DNA of 47,829 nucleotides, taken from the NCBI GenBank assembly GCA_013824085.1, contig PNNF01000018.1, forward strand, positions 1 through 47,829, read 5' to 3'. Below, piece after piece: positions 18,558 to 28,042 of this stretch. Below the pieces are notes generated by a model that saw only the letters and a list, made by a program, of their open reading frames with translations, had not been told where the DNA came from and did not search any database. This DNA is from Chlorobiaceae bacterium. Lineage in GTDB: Bacteria; Bacteroidota; Ignavibacteria; Ignavibacteriales; Ignavibacteriaceae. The translations under genes were made by a program, and so were the position numbers. Numbering within the stretch: position 1 is the first letter of the stretch; every line of letters begins with the position of its first letter.

Positions 18558-19235
18558 ATGAAAATTTTATTGATAGAAGACGAAAAAAAAGTTTCTGCCT
18601 TTATAAAAAAAGGGTTGGAAGGGGAATATTACACAGTCGATACCGCATTCAACGGAAAAGATGGATTGGAGATTGCACTCAAATTTAATTTTGATTTAAT
18701 TATTCTTGATGTGATGTTACCTTTTCTTGATGGCATTACCGTTACAAAGGAGATTAGAAAAGCAAAAGTAACAACGCCAATTTTATTATTGACTGTAAAG
18801 AATAGTGTTAAAGATAAAGTTGAAGGACTTGACGCTGGTGCAGATGATTATTTAACCAAACCATTTGCGTTCGAAGAATTAATTGCAAGAGTTCGTGCAT
18901 TATTCAGAAGAAAAGAAAATATCCCATCACCTACACTTTCAATTGCAGATCTTATCGTTGACCAACAACAACACAAAGTTAAACGTGGCGAGAAAGAAAT
19001 TATTTTGACACCAAAAGAATATGCAATACTCGAATACCTATTGATAAATAAGAACAATGTTGTTTCACGTACCAAACTTGTTGAGCATGTTTACGCATAT
19101 AACTTCGATACAGGCACAAATGTAATCGATGTTTACATTAATAAACTCAGGAACAAAATTGATTTCGAATCAGACTCGCCTTTGATCCATACTATTCGCG
19201 GTGTTGGTTACACAATTAAAGAACTTGAAAACTGA
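18558..19235 (+). CDS. OmpR/PhoB-family response regulator
   Basis: The 225-residue protein has a receiver domain (1-118) with acidic pocket E7/D8, phospho-acceptor D51 in LILDVMLP, and the conserved Thr and Lys in LLTVKN and YLTKPF. A winged-helix DNA-binding domain follows (about 128-222), with LTPKEYAILEYLL and GTNVIDVYINKLRNKID and the closing IRGVGYTIK. Its stop overlaps the sensor-kinase start by one base (TGATG), so the pair works together. Sequence style resembles CusR/MprA-type regulators; the target genes are not evident. Confidence 0.94.
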   Translation: MKILLIEDEKKVSAFIKKGLEGEYYTVDTAFNGKDGLEIALKFNFDLIILDVMLPFLDGITVTKEIRKAKVTTPILLLTVKNSVKDKVEGLDAGADDYLTKPFAFEELIARVRALFRRKENIPSPTLSIADLIVDQQQHKVKRGEKEIILTPKEYAILEYLLINKNNVVSRTKLVEHVYAYNFDTGTNVIDVYINKLRNKIDFESDSPLIHTIRGVGYTIKELEN

Positions 19236-20671
19236 TGCTATCGAACATTCTACTTAAATTAAAACCTTTTGTCTTAACAACTAGATTCAAGACAACACTT
19301 TGGTATTCACTTTTATTTTTAACTCTCGAGATTGCTCTTGGAGTTATTATCTATCTTTATCTTTATGAAAGTTCAATCAGTAGTCTTGACAACTCTCTTA
19401 AAGCACAAGCAAATTCAATTCTAAAAGTTGTTGTTGATAGACGAATTAATCTTGATGACTTCAAGCCCGATGCTACTTATTCAAAACCTGAAGATCTCGT
19501 TGGTGATTTAATTTACGACGCAGTTATTTCAAATCGCCGAAACAATTTTATTCAAGTCTCTTTTAGAAATAGAATTATTTTTAAGTCGGGAAACTTGGAA
19601 GGGAAAAAATTAGAATTTCCTCACTTGGAAGATGAGCTGTCATTATTCGAATTTCGGGACACAACACTTTCAGGTGATGCGATTAGAGGCGTGCAATTAT
19701 TGAAGAATCGTTATAAGGTAATTGTAGCATTCCCAATTGAATCAGTGCGACAAACACTGAGTAGCTTAGTGGATATTTATATTCTGATTGCTCCTTTCTT
19801 TTTACTGATTGCTTTCCTTGGTGGAGCAGCAATATCAGCAAGGGCTTTAGCAAGGATTGATGCGGTTATAAAGAAGACTGAAGAAATAACTGCACAAAAT
19901 TTAAATGAAATAATTGGTGGCGAAGAATTTAATGATGAGTATGGTCGTTTGGTAAAAACAATGAATGCGATGATACTGAGAATAAAAAATTCAGTTGAGT
20001 TTTTAAATCAATTTTCTGTAGCAGCTGCACATGAATTAAAAACACCACTGACAATATTAAGAGGTGAAATTGAGGTTGCGCTAAAATCAGAATTAACTCC
20101 TCCCGAGTATGTCGAGATATTGAAGAGCAATTATGAAGAAACAATTCGCCTCATCAAAATTATTGAGAATCTTTTCTTCATAGCCAAAATTGATAATTCA
20201 TTGATTGAGTTGAATAAGCAATCGATTAAATATGATGATTATGTTTCGTCCATTGTGAATAGCTTGCAAACTCTTGGTAAAGATAAAAATGTTGCAATTA
20301 GTTTTATCTCTAACTTTAATGGTTATTTGATGATAGACAAAGAGATTATGCAGCAAGCAATAATTAATCTTATAGACAACGCAATTAAATTCAGTTATGA
20401 AAATAATCAAGTTGAAATTTCCTTGCTCGAATCAAATAACAAAATTGTCTTATCAGTTGCAAACTTTGGCGAAGGAATTCCACAGGAATCTTTAACTAAA
20501 ATATTTGAGCGTTTTTATAGATTAGAATCTTCTCGCAACAGAAAAACTGGTGGAGTAGGACTTGGTTTATCAGTAGTAAAATCAGTAGTGCAATGGCATG
20601 ATGGTGAAATAAAAGTCGAGTCTGAACCGAATCAAAAAACTATTTTCTCAATCATACTTGACAAAACTTAA
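19235..20671 (+). CDS. HAMP-containing sensor histidine kinase
   Basis: The 478-residue membrane kinase has two transmembrane segments (about 20-42 and 170-195) bracketing a periplasmic sensor of some 125 residues. A HAMP domain follows (about 195-250). The HisKA motif AAAHELKTPLT carries His266, and the HATPase shows the N-box LIDNAIKFS, the G1-type NFGEGIP (with Asn for the usual Asp) and GVGLGLSVV. It has the QseC/CusS layout and is the partner of the preceding regulator. The usual G1 DxGxGI reads NFGEGI, a mild departure seen in some active kinases. The signal is unknown. prmA begins in the stop codon (TAATG). Confidence 0.93.
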   Translation: MLSNILLKLKPFVLTTRFKTTLWYSLLFLTLEIALGVIIYLYLYESSISSLDNSLKAQANSILKVVVDRRINLDDFKPDATYSKPEDLVGDLIYDAVISNRRNNFIQVSFRNRIIFKSGNLEGKKLEFPHLEDELSLFEFRDTTLSGDAIRGVQLLKNRYKVIVAFPIESVRQTLSSLVDIYILIAPFFLLIAFLGGAAISARALARIDAVIKKTEEITAQNLNEIIGGEEFNDEYGRLVKTMNAMILRIKNSVEFLNQFSVAAAHELKTPLTILRGEIEVALKSELTPPEYVEILKSNYEETIRLIKIIENLFFIAKIDNSLIELNKQSIKYDDYVSSIVNSLQTLGKDKNVAISFISNFNGYLMIDKEIMQQAIINLIDNAIKFSYENNQVEISLLESNNKIVLSVANFGEGIPQESLTKIFERFYRLESSRNRKTGGVGLGLSVVKSVVQWHDGEIKVESEPNQKTIFSIILDKT

Positions 20672-21510
20672 TGAAAACTTATTTCGAATATTCTCTCTCA
20701 ACCTCTCCTTTTGATGCTGATATTATTTCATCTTTCATCTGGGAATTATCGCCCGAAGGAATTGTTGAAGAGGAAACAAAACTTATCATTTACTCACAAA
20801 CAAAAATTGAAAATGAAGTTTCAGAGCTGATGGTTTCATTAATAAATAAAAAAGTGATTGAAGATTTTTCTCTTGATGAAGACGAACTGGAAGAAAAGAA
20901 TTGGAATGAGGAATGGGAAAACAATCTTGAAATTATTCACGTCTCAGAAAAAATTATTATAAAACCAAGTAACAAAGATTACGTAAAAAGTGATGATCAA
21001 ATCGTAATTACAATTAATCCTAAAATGTCCTTTGGAACAGGAGAGCATCAAACAACAAAGCTATGTTTGCTTGCACTTGATAAGTACGTGAAAAAAAATC
21101 AGAAAGTTTTAGATGTTGGTTCGGGAACGGGAGTGCTTGCAATAGCTTCAGTATTGATGGGAGCTGAGAAATCATTTGCAGTTGATAATGATGAATGGTG
21201 TTACGAAAATGGAATTGAAAATTCTGAAATAAATTCAGTTAAAGAAAAAGTAACTTTTATTATTGGTGAAATAAATGATTGTCAAGAATCTGATTTTGAT
21301 TTAGTCGTTGCAAATATTCAAAGAAATATTTTACTACAAATAAAAAATGAATTGAAGAAAAAATTAAAATCAGACGGAATATTAATTCTCTCCGGTTTAC
21401 TCGATATCGATTTCGATATTATAAAACCAAGCTATGAAGAGATTGGATTTCAATTCATAGAAAAAAATCAGATGAATGAATGGATTTCTATTTCATTCAA
21501 ACTTATGTAA
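20671..21510 (+). CDS. prmA: ribosomal protein L11 methyltransferase
   Basis: The 279-residue SAM-dependent methyltransferase trimethylates lysines on ribosomal protein L11. The PrmA signature MSFGTGEHQTTKLCLLALDK precedes motif I VLDVGSGTGVLAIAS, and the substrate motif VVANIQRNIL follows (usually DLVxANIl). The N-terminal 90 residues correspond to the L11-recognition domain. Length is typical. The start overlaps the sensor-kinase stop by one base. I see no functional link to the two-component pair beyond cotranscription. Confidence 0.93.
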   Translation: MKTYFEYSLSTSPFDADIISSFIWELSPEGIVEEETKLIIYSQTKIENEVSELMVSLINKKVIEDFSLDEDELEEKNWNEEWENNLEIIHVSEKIIIKPSNKDYVKSDDQIVITINPKMSFGTGEHQTTKLCLLALDKYVKKNQKVLDVGSGTGVLAIASVLMGAEKSFAVDNDEWCYENGIENSEINSVKEKVTFIIGEINDCQESDFDLVVANIQRNILLQIKNELKKKLKSDGILILSGLLDIDFDIIKPSYEEIGFQFIEKNQMNEWISISFKLM

Positions 21511-21512
21511 AA

Positions 21513-23171
21513 CTATTTTTTTTTGTAAATAATTTTTCCATCAAGAATTGTAAATAAAACTTCTACGTCTTTTATTTTTTCAGGTGCTATAGTTAAAATA
21601 TCTTCATTCAAGATTACAAAATCTGCAAGTTTCCCGACCTCAATTGAGCCTTTTAAATCTTCTTCAAACGATGCGTAAGCATTATTTATTGTGTAACATT
21701 TTATTGCTTCTTCAATCGTAATTTTTTGTTCAGGAATCCAGCCATAAGGATTTTTTCCATCTAAAGTTCTTCTTGTTACTGCAGCGTAAATCCCGAGCAG
21801 TGGATTCAGTGGTGCAACCGTCCAATCACTACCAAAGCAAAGCAGAACGCCTTCATCAAGCATTGTTCGGAATGGATAAGTGTATGCGAGTCTTTCTTTT
21901 CCAATTCTTTTTTCTGCCCAAACTCCATCATCTATTAAATGATAAGGCTGAGCTGATGCAACAACTTTTAAATCTCTAAATCTTTTTACGTCTGCAAATC
22001 TAACGTGTTGCGAATGTTCAATTCTAAATCTTCGATCCCATTTAGGATTTTCTTTTACAATTTTTTCAAACATATCGAGCATCGCACTGTTGGCTCTATC
22101 ACCAATTGCATGAATTGAAATCTGAAGTTTATTTTTGTCCGCATCAAGAGCCCATTTTTCTAAACTTCCATCTGTAACAATTTCCATCGGCAGTCCAAAT
22201 GTATTTGTATCTTGATCATACTTTTCAAAAAACCAAGCAGTCGATGAGCCAAGCGAACCATCGGCAAAGGCTTTGAGCGAACCAATCTTTAAACGCTCAT
22301 CACCGAAGTTATATTGAATTCCTGCATCAACTAAATTTTTATAAACATAAATTGGTAAACGTGTGTAAACTCTTAAATCCAATTTGCCTTCGCGACGTGC
22401 ACGTTGAAAAGCTCTATAATGTGCGACTTCAGTAATGTCTTGAATACTTGTGAGTCCTAATTCTTTAGCGTGCTCTAATGCTGTCAATAAAGCATGGTAA
22501 TGCTCATCATCTGAAGCTTCAGGAACAACATTGAAGACAAGCGACATCGCATTATCTTTAAGCATTCCAGTTGGCTCACCAGTTTTTGGATCTCGAATAA
22601 TTAATCCACCATCGGGATCAGGCGTGTCTTTATTGATTCCAGCGAGCTTCAACGCATAAGAATTTGCAACGCCCATATGTCCGTCAAATCTACTTACAAA
22701 AATTGGAGTTGTTTCAGAGAATGAATCGAGCCATTCTTTTTTTGGATAATCTTTAACGTCCCATGCCTCGTGATCCCATCCGCCTCCGGTTATCCATTTA
22801 CCTTTATTTTTTTCAACATAATTTTTTAGTAACTCAATAAATTCTTTAGACGACTTTGCACCTCTCAAATCAATGCCATTAAGATGGAAGCCACCATAAA
22901 GGAAATGAGTATGATTATCAATGAAACCGGGAAGCATGAGTTTATTTTTTAAATCAATAATTTCAGTTTTATCATCAACATATTTTTTTGCTTCACTATC
23001 AGAGCCGACAAAAATAATTTTGTTATCGAGTGTAACTACTGCTTCTGCTATTGGTTGATTTGCATTAACAGTGTAGATTTTTCCGTTGGTGTATATTTTT
23101 TTCATGGGTTGACCAATTAAATTAGTTACTGAAATTAAAAGAATTGCAATTGAAAAATAAACCGTTTTCAT
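21513..23171 (-). CDS. secreted amidohydrolase (YtcJ-like, amidohydrolase 3 family)
   Basis: The 552-residue protein has a likely signal peptide (about 1-20) and a metal-dependent amidohydrolase fold. GFIDNHTHF gives the first metal His pair, SIHAIGDRAN and RIEHSQHV the later His ligands, and CFGSDWTVAPLNPL the catalytic Asp region. This matches the COG1574/YtcJ group, with distant relatives that deformylate N-substituted formamides. The substrate is unknown. It ends two bases from the convergent prmA stop. No cotranscribed partner is obvious, as the GT9 gene lies about 100 bases upstream on the same strand. Confidence 0.88.
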   Translation of the reverse strand: MKTVYFSIAILLISVTNLIGQPMKKIYTNGKIYTVNANQPIAEAVVTLDNKIIFVGSDSEAKKYVDDKTEIIDLKNKLMLPGFIDNHTHFLYGGFHLNGIDLRGAKSSKEFIELLKNYVEKNKGKWITGGGWDHEAWDVKDYPKKEWLDSFSETTPIFVSRFDGHMGVANSYALKLAGINKDTPDPDGGLIIRDPKTGEPTGMLKDNAMSLVFNVVPEASDDEHYHALLTALEHAKELGLTSIQDITEVAHYRAFQRARREGKLDLRVYTRLPIYVYKNLVDAGIQYNFGDERLKIGSLKAFADGSLGSSTAWFFEKYDQDTNTFGLPMEIVTDGSLEKWALDADKNKLQISIHAIGDRANSAMLDMFEKIVKENPKWDRRFRIEHSQHVRFADVKRFRDLKVVASAQPYHLIDDGVWAEKRIGKERLAYTYPFRTMLDEGVLLCFGSDWTVAPLNPLLGIYAAVTRRTLDGKNPYGWIPEQKITIEEAIKCYTINNAYASFEEDLKGSIEVGKLADFVILNEDILTIAPEKIKDVEVLFTILDGKIIYKKK

Positions 23172-23268
23172 AATTCCTCAAACTGTTTTTAATAAATTAA
23201 AAAAGATTTCATCGAGTAACAATTATTGAACAAAATTTATTTTTTAATATAGAATAACAATTCAAAGC

Positions 23269-24333
23269 TTACTCTGACTTCTTAATTTGTTTTTCCAAAA
23301 AAGGAAAAAATTTTCGAGCAACTTCCTCATAGTTCACATTCCATAAATTTGCTTCGGTTGTAACTATTGCATCATATTCAGAACGATAAGGAGACCAAAT
23401 CATATTTTCAGTTTTATATTTTACGTAAAGACCAAACACGGGCACTTGACATGCTGAAGCCAAATGAACTATTGAAGTATCAGGAGTAAATAATAAATTT
23501 GCTTTACTTATCAGAGCAGCAAATTTCAAGAATGATTCAGTATAATAAATTTTTTCATCAGGGAAATTTTCTTTCACTATCTGAAAATCTTTTTGAAGAG
23601 TTGTTACTAAAATATTAATCGGATATTTTTTTAGATCACGCAAAAAATTCTGATAATTTTTTATTCCCCAAAATCGCGCAGCTCCAATCTCAGAGATATT
23701 TATGAAAAGATTAAATTTTTTTTCGGGAAATATTGAAGCAAAGACGTTCTCAATTTCAATATTATCTTTCTCTTCGGGATAGATTTTTACATTTGCATTT
23801 TCTCTGTCTGGACTAATAGACAAAGGCAAAGAAAGGTTTAGCAAGCGATCTATTACATGTGTGATTGTCGGGTTTTCTCTTTTTACGAGATGCGTAAATA
23901 ATTTATCAATTCCTTTTGCAAATCCGATTTTATATTTTGATTTTGTCAGAGCAACAAAAGTTGCAACAGTCGTTGATAGATCATCATGCGAATCGATAAT
24001 TACATCATATTCATTTTTATTTATCTCTTTGATTTGAGTTAAGATATTTTTAATCCCTTTTTTGAAAATAATTATTTCACTAATTGCAGGATTATTTTTG
24101 AACACGAAATAATTTTTGTGGCTTGCAAGAATCAATAATTCGCAATTCAAATTTTTTTTTAATAGAGCAATAAAAGGAGTGGTAACAAGCGCATCGCCAA
24201 TATTATTCAATCGAACGATTAATATTTTCATCCGATGTTGAGTTACAATTTTCTCTTTCGAGCTAACTTTTTTGCTTAATAATAAAATTAGTTGCAACAA
24301 TAAATTTTTAATGAAGATTTCTATCGATTTCAA
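23269..24333 (-). CDS. glycosyltransferase family 9 (heptosyltransferase-like)
   Basis: The GT-B enzyme has MKILIVRLNNIGDALVTTP as its N-terminal signature and FTPDTSIVHLASACQVPVFGLY as the donor-binding stretch. The family adds heptose or related sugars to lipopolysaccharide or other glycans at the inner membrane face. The long frame starts with TTG and adds a 34-residue basic/hydrophobic extension (FIKNLLLQLILLLSKK) that could be a membrane-associating helix. The alternative ATG at 24231 gives a 320-residue enzyme beginning at the canonical motif. I cannot decide between them; no Shine-Dalgarno is clear. Confidence 0.85.
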   Translation of the reverse strand: MKSIEIFIKNLLLQLILLLSKKVSSKEKIVTQHRMKILIVRLNNIGDALVTTPFIALLKKNLNCELLILASHKNYFVFKNNPAISEIIIFKKGIKNILTQIKEINKNEYDVIIDSHDDLSTTVATFVALTKSKYKIGFAKGIDKLFTHLVKRENPTITHVIDRLLNLSLPLSISPDRENANVKIYPEEKDNIEIENVFASIFPEKKFNLFINISEIGAARFWGIKNYQNFLRDLKKYPINILVTTLQKDFQIVKENFPDEKIYYTESFLKFAALISKANLLFTPDTSIVHLASACQVPVFGLYVKYKTENMIWSPYRSEYDAIVTTEANLWNVNYEEVARKFFPFLEKQIKKSE

Positions 24334-24604
24334 TTTTTCTATAAATGTTTTCCAAAATATAATTGAAATGAAAATTTTTTGGGAATAAATAAATCTTGTT
24401 GCATTTTTTAGTGTGTATTAATTGAAACGAATTCTCAGTGAGAGTCATAATGGGAATCGCTTAAAACGAAGTCAACAACTGTTTTCTTGAATATCATAAA
24501 TATTTATTCAGATAATTTGCTCTGTTCGTAAACAATCAAAACTGTGAAACATTAAACTCAAAATTTTAATCTGAATTTACTGACGAGAAAAGAATTTCAT
24601 TAAC

Positions 24605-25363
24605 TCACTTTTTTTTACTCTCGTTCCAATAAATATCCATTTCTTCTAAATTTGAATCGAGGACATTTTTGTTTTGCTCCGCTAATTTTTTTTCGATGTA
24701 ACGAAATCGTTTCATAAATTTTTGATTGGTTTTTCTTAACGCATCTTCTGGATTCACTTTTATGAATCTGGCATAATTAACTAATGCGAAGAGTAGATCA
24801 CCAAATTCTTCTTCGATAAATTCAGGGACAGAATTTTCTTCAGCTTCCTTCAGTTCGTTTAATTCTTCTTCACATTTTTTCCAAACATCTTTTTTATCTT
24901 TCCAGTCAAATCCAACTTTCGCAACTTTTTCTTGTAGGCGATTTGCAAATAACAGCGAAGACATTGCCTCAGGTAATCCATCGACTACAGATTTTCGTCC
25001 TTCCGAAAGTTTCATCGCTTCCCAATTTGATTTTACATCCTCAGAATTTCCGACAACTTTGTTTCCAAAAACATGTGGATGTCTTCTAATTAATTTTTCA
25101 GAAATAGAATCAATCACATCTTCAATATTGAAATGCCCCAATTCTTCGGCAATCTGTGTATGAAAAATTACGTGCAGAAAGAGATCACCAATCTCTTTTT
25201 TGAGTTCATCGAAATTTTTTTCATCAATCGCCTGAACCACTTCATAAGCTTCTTCCAAAGTTGCAGCTTTTATGGAATCATTTGTTTGTTCTTTATCCCA
25301 CGGACATTCTTTTCTTAATTTTTTTACAATCGTAACAAAATCGTTAAATTTGTTTTCGAGCAT
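24605..25363 (-). CDS. mazG: nucleoside triphosphate pyrophosphohydrolase MazG
   Basis: The 252-residue protein has two MazG-type helical domains. The first shows ECPWDKEQTNDSI, TLEEAYEVVQAI and KKEIGDLFLHVIFH (EExxE and ExxD metal ligands); the second shows KCEEELNELKEAEE and EEEFGDLLFALVNYAR. It hydrolyses NTPs to NMP and pyrophosphate, a house-cleaning activity that in E. coli also lowers ppGpp. The start is ATG. It is divergent from ridA, with about 75 bases between the two starts. Confidence 0.94.
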   Translation of the reverse strand: MLENKFNDFVTIVKKLRKECPWDKEQTNDSIKAATLEEAYEVVQAIDEKNFDELKKEIGDLFLHVIFHTQIAEELGHFNIEDVIDSISEKLIRRHPHVFGNKVVGNSEDVKSNWEAMKLSEGRKSVVDGLPEAMSSLLFANRLQEKVAKVGFDWKDKKDVWKKCEEELNELKEAEENSVPEFIEEEFGDLLFALVNYARFIKVNPEDALRKTNQKFMKRFRYIEKKLAEQNKNVLDSNLEEMDIYWNESKKK

Positions 25364-25440
25364 TTGAAAACCTCGATAATTTTGGAAAACTATAATTGTT
25401 TCAATTTAAATAAAATCCCGCTATCAAAAAAGGAAACTAT

Positions 25441-25899
25441 ATGATCAACGAAAAATTAAATGAGCTCGGAATTAAATTACCAGAGCCTGTGAAACCGCTT
25501 GCCTCATACATCCCCGCAATTAGAGTTGGAAATTTAGTAATGACTTCTGGACAAGTACCAATTGTTGATGGTCAAATTAAATATAAGGGAAGAGTCGGTA
25601 GAGACTTGACAGAAGCCGAAGGAAAAGAAGCGGCAAAACTTTGTGCAATAAATTGTTTGGCTGTAATTAAATCTGTTGTTAATGATTTAGACGAAATAAA
25701 AAAAATTGTGAAGTTGACAGTTTTTATTGCAAGTGCCGATGGCTTTACAAATCAACCAGAAGTAGCAAATGGTGCAAGTGATTTAATTGTCGAAATATTT
25801 GGCGAAAACGGAAAACACGCTCGCAGCGCTGTTGGAGTTAGTGAGCTTCCTCGCGGCTCAGCAGTTGAAATTGAAATGATCGCTGAATTGAAAAATTAA
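25441..25899 (+). CDS. RidA family protein
   Basis: The 152-residue protein has the YjgF/YER057c/UK114 fold. NLVMTSGQVPIVDGQIKYKG and the C-terminal ARSAVGVSELPRGSAVEIEMIAEL hold the conserved Arg of the deaminase site. Archetypal RidA hydrolyses reactive enamine/imine intermediates from PLP enzymes; this longer version belongs to a paralogous subgroup whose activity is less sure, so I give no symbol. AAGGAA lies six bases before the ATG. It heads the plus-strand run to ruvB and the Kdo/Lpt genes, with only five bases to the next gene. Confidence 0.88.
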   Translation: MINEKLNELGIKLPEPVKPLASYIPAIRVGNLVMTSGQVPIVDGQIKYKGRVGRDLTEAEGKEAAKLCAINCLAVIKSVVNDLDEIKKIVKLTVFIASADGFTNQPEVANGASDLIVEIFGENGKHARSAVGVSELPRGSAVEIEMIAELKN

Positions 25900-25904
25900 T
25901 TTCA

Positions 25905-26993
25905 ATGACTTTAAGTAGTACAAAAAATCGCGTAATCTTCCTCGATCTTATTCGAGCTTTCGCGGTTCTGAATATGGTGCAAGGGCATACGATTGATGTT
26001 TTGCTCGGCACTCAGTTTAGAAATCTTGACAATATTTTTTTCTTGTCTTGGTGGACAAACAGGGGACTAACAGCTCCAATTTTCTTATTCACTGCGGGAA
26101 CTGTTTTTACTTATCTCTTTAGACTTCACAAAGAACCCGCAGAAAAAAATCCAAGAACAAAAAAAGGTTTCGGCAGATTTTTTCTACTCCTTTCGATTGG
26201 ATATATTATGCACTATCCGACTTGGACAATAATTAATTTTGAAAATGTTACTCCAGAATTATGGTCGAATTTTTTTCGCGTTGATGTACTCCACTTAATT
26301 GGAGTTGGAATTTTATTAATTCTAGTTTTAGCATTTCTGTCTGAAAAAACAAAGTTGGGCGATTTGATAATTTTTTCTACTGCTTCTATAATCTTTTTTG
26401 TTGCTTCAATTTTTATCCTTCGAGTAGATTGGATCAACTACGTGCATCCATTCTTTGCTGGTTATCTCTATGGTGGAACAGGTTCTTATTTTCCACTTTT
26501 CCCTTGGCTGGTTTACATCTTTGCAGGTTCAATTTTAGGAAGTATTCTTGCTAAAAACCCTAATGTGTTTAAGACTTTTAGATTTACTATTTCTTTGCTA
26601 TTCGTTGGTCTCGGATTTTTATTACTTTCTGTTGTTGGATATTTTGTTGAGATTGCTCTAACAGGAAAAAGTGAATTTTGGACTAACTCTCCAAATCTTG
26701 TGATTTTTAGATTAGGAATAGTGATTCTTCTAAATTCATTATTTACATTCATTGCACTTAAGATGAAGACAATACCAAAAATTGTAATTCTTTTAGGAAG
26801 GAATACATTGTTAATTTATGTAGTACACATTCTAATTTTATATGGTAGTGCTTGGAATGTTGGACTTTATTCAATTTGGAGAGAAGCATTTAATCCTCTT
26901 GTAACAATACTTGCGGCACTTGCAATGATTGGATTGATGATCTCAATGGTGTATATTTTCAATCGCTTCAATTTTAGAAATAGATCTTTATAA
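25905..26993 (+). CDS. DUF1624/HGSNAT-like membrane protein
   Basis: The 362-residue polytopic membrane protein has about ten hydrophobic segments. It starts with [26 protein letters not shown], matching the catalytic-domain start of heparan-alpha-glucosaminide N-acetyltransferase/DUF1624 proteins, where the His (in QGH) is the candidate acetyl carrier. It is not closely similar to the DUF5009 protein at 17064-18242 beyond this motif. A role in acetylating a cell-surface sugar is inference. It sits between ridA and ruvB with short gaps (5 and 16 bases), so it is likely cotranscribed. Confidence 0.75.
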   Translation: MTLSSTKNRVIFLDLIRAFAVLNMVQGHTIDVLLGTQFRNLDNIFFLSWWTNRGLTAPIFLFTAGTVFTYLFRLHKEPAEKNPRTKKGFGRFFLLLSIGYIMHYPTWTIINFENVTPELWSNFFRVDVLHLIGVGILLILVLAFLSEKTKLGDLIIFSTASIIFFVASIFILRVDWINYVHPFFAGYLYGGTGSYFPLFPWLVYIFAGSILGSILAKNPNVFKTFRFTISLLFVGLGFLLLSVVGYFVEIALTGKSEFWTNSPNLVIFRLGIVILLNSLFTFIALKMKTIPKIVILLGRNTLLIYVVHILILYGSAWNVGLYSIWREAFNPLVTILAALAMIGLMISMVYIFNRFNFRNRSL

Positions 26994-27009
26994 ATTTTAT
27001 TTAGGTATC

Positions 27010-28041
27010 GTGAGAAAATCAATTAATACAAACGGAAACCAGAACGAAGAAGAAAAATCTTTTGATCAGTCAATTAGACCTTTAAATTTTTCAGATTTTA
27101 TTGGACAATTAAAAATTACTGATAATCTAAAAATTTATATCTCCGCAACTCAAAAAAGAAAAGAAGCATTAGATCACGTCTTATTAACTGGTCCTCCGGG
27201 ATTAGGAAAGACTACTCTTGCAAACATAATTGCGAATGAACTAAAAGTAAAAATCAAAACTACTTCTGGTCCAGTTTTGGAAAAGCCCGGTGACTTAGCG
27301 GGCTTGCTAACAACACTTGAAGAGCACTCAGTTCTTTTCATCGATGAAATTCATCGCTTAAGTCCTGTTGTTGAAGAATATCTTTACTCAGCAATGGAAG
27401 ACTACAAGCTCGATATTATGATTGACTCTGGACCGAATGCAAGAACAGTTCAAATTAAATTACCTAAATATACTTTGATTGGTGCTACAACAAGAGCGGG
27501 AATGTTGACTGCTCCGCTCCGAGATCGTTTTGGAATAAAATTTCGTTTAGATTATTACGAACCAGATTTAATAAAAAAAATAATTGATAGATCATCAAGA
27601 ATAATGAATATAAAAATTGATGACGATGCTGCACTTGAAATTGCTAAACGCTCCAGAGGCACTCCAAGAATTGCAAATAGATTATTGAGACGAACTCGTG
27701 ACTTTGCAGATTATGAAAATAAAAATATTATCGACATCTCAATTGCAAAAAAATCTTTGACTGCTTTGGAGGTTGATGAATTAGGGTTAGATGAAATGGA
27801 TAAAGCAATCATCTTAACTATTATTGAAAAATTTAATGGCGGTCCAGTTGGAATCAATGCTCTCGCTGTTGCTGTAAATGAAGAAGCGGGAACTCTCGAA
27901 GAAGTGTATGAACCTTTTCTTATTCAACAAGGATTTATAAATAGAACGCCACGTGGCAGGGAAGCTACGGACGCTGCATATAAACGATTTGGAAAATTGA
28001 AAAAAATAAATCAATCAAATACTTTATTTGACAAGGAATAA
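27010..28041 (+). CDS. ruvB: Holliday junction branch migration ATPase RuvB
   Basis: The 343-residue AAA+ motor drives branch migration of Holliday junctions with RuvA. Walker A is GPPGLGKTT (61-69), Walker B is LFIDEIHR (109-116), sensor 1 is GATTRAG (158-164), and the arginine-finger region is LRDRFG (170-175). The C-terminal winged helix ends with [10 protein letters not shown]. The start is GTG. ruvA and ruvC are not adjacent. The last codons of ruvB contain the AAGGA Shine-Dalgarno for kdsA. Confidence 0.96.
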   Translation: MRKSINTNGNQNEEEKSFDQSIRPLNFSDFIGQLKITDNLKIYISATQKRKEALDHVLLTGPPGLGKTTLANIIANELKVKIKTTSGPVLEKPGDLAGLLTTLEEHSVLFIDEIHRLSPVVEEYLYSAMEDYKLDIMIDSGPNARTVQIKLPKYTLIGATTRAGMLTAPLRDRFGIKFRLDYYEPDLIKKIIDRSSRIMNIKIDDDAALEIAKRSRGTPRIANRLLRRTRDFADYENKNIIDISIAKKSLTALEVDELGLDEMDKAIILTIIEKFNGGPVGINALAVAVNEEAGTLEEVYEPFLIQQGFINRTPRGREATDAAYKRFGKLKKINQSNTLFDKE

Positions 28042-28042
28042 A

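Noticed and set aside
18558-20671. The response regulator/sensor pair as PhoB-PhoR for the phosphorus operon
   Set aside because: The kinase lacks the PAS-containing PhoR layout and has a large periplasmic sensor with HAMP, and it is distant from the pst genes, so the link cannot be supported.
24334-24604. Possible small gene or RNA between mazG and the GT9 gene
   Set aside because: The stretch has only very short frames and a short CTCAGTGAG palindrome with no T-run; nothing is supportable.
25377-25384. TAATTTTG matching the TAnnTTTG element between mazG and ridA
   Set aside because: The nearest TTTG elements are 10 or 24 bases away rather than about 19-20, so I do not report it as a promoter.
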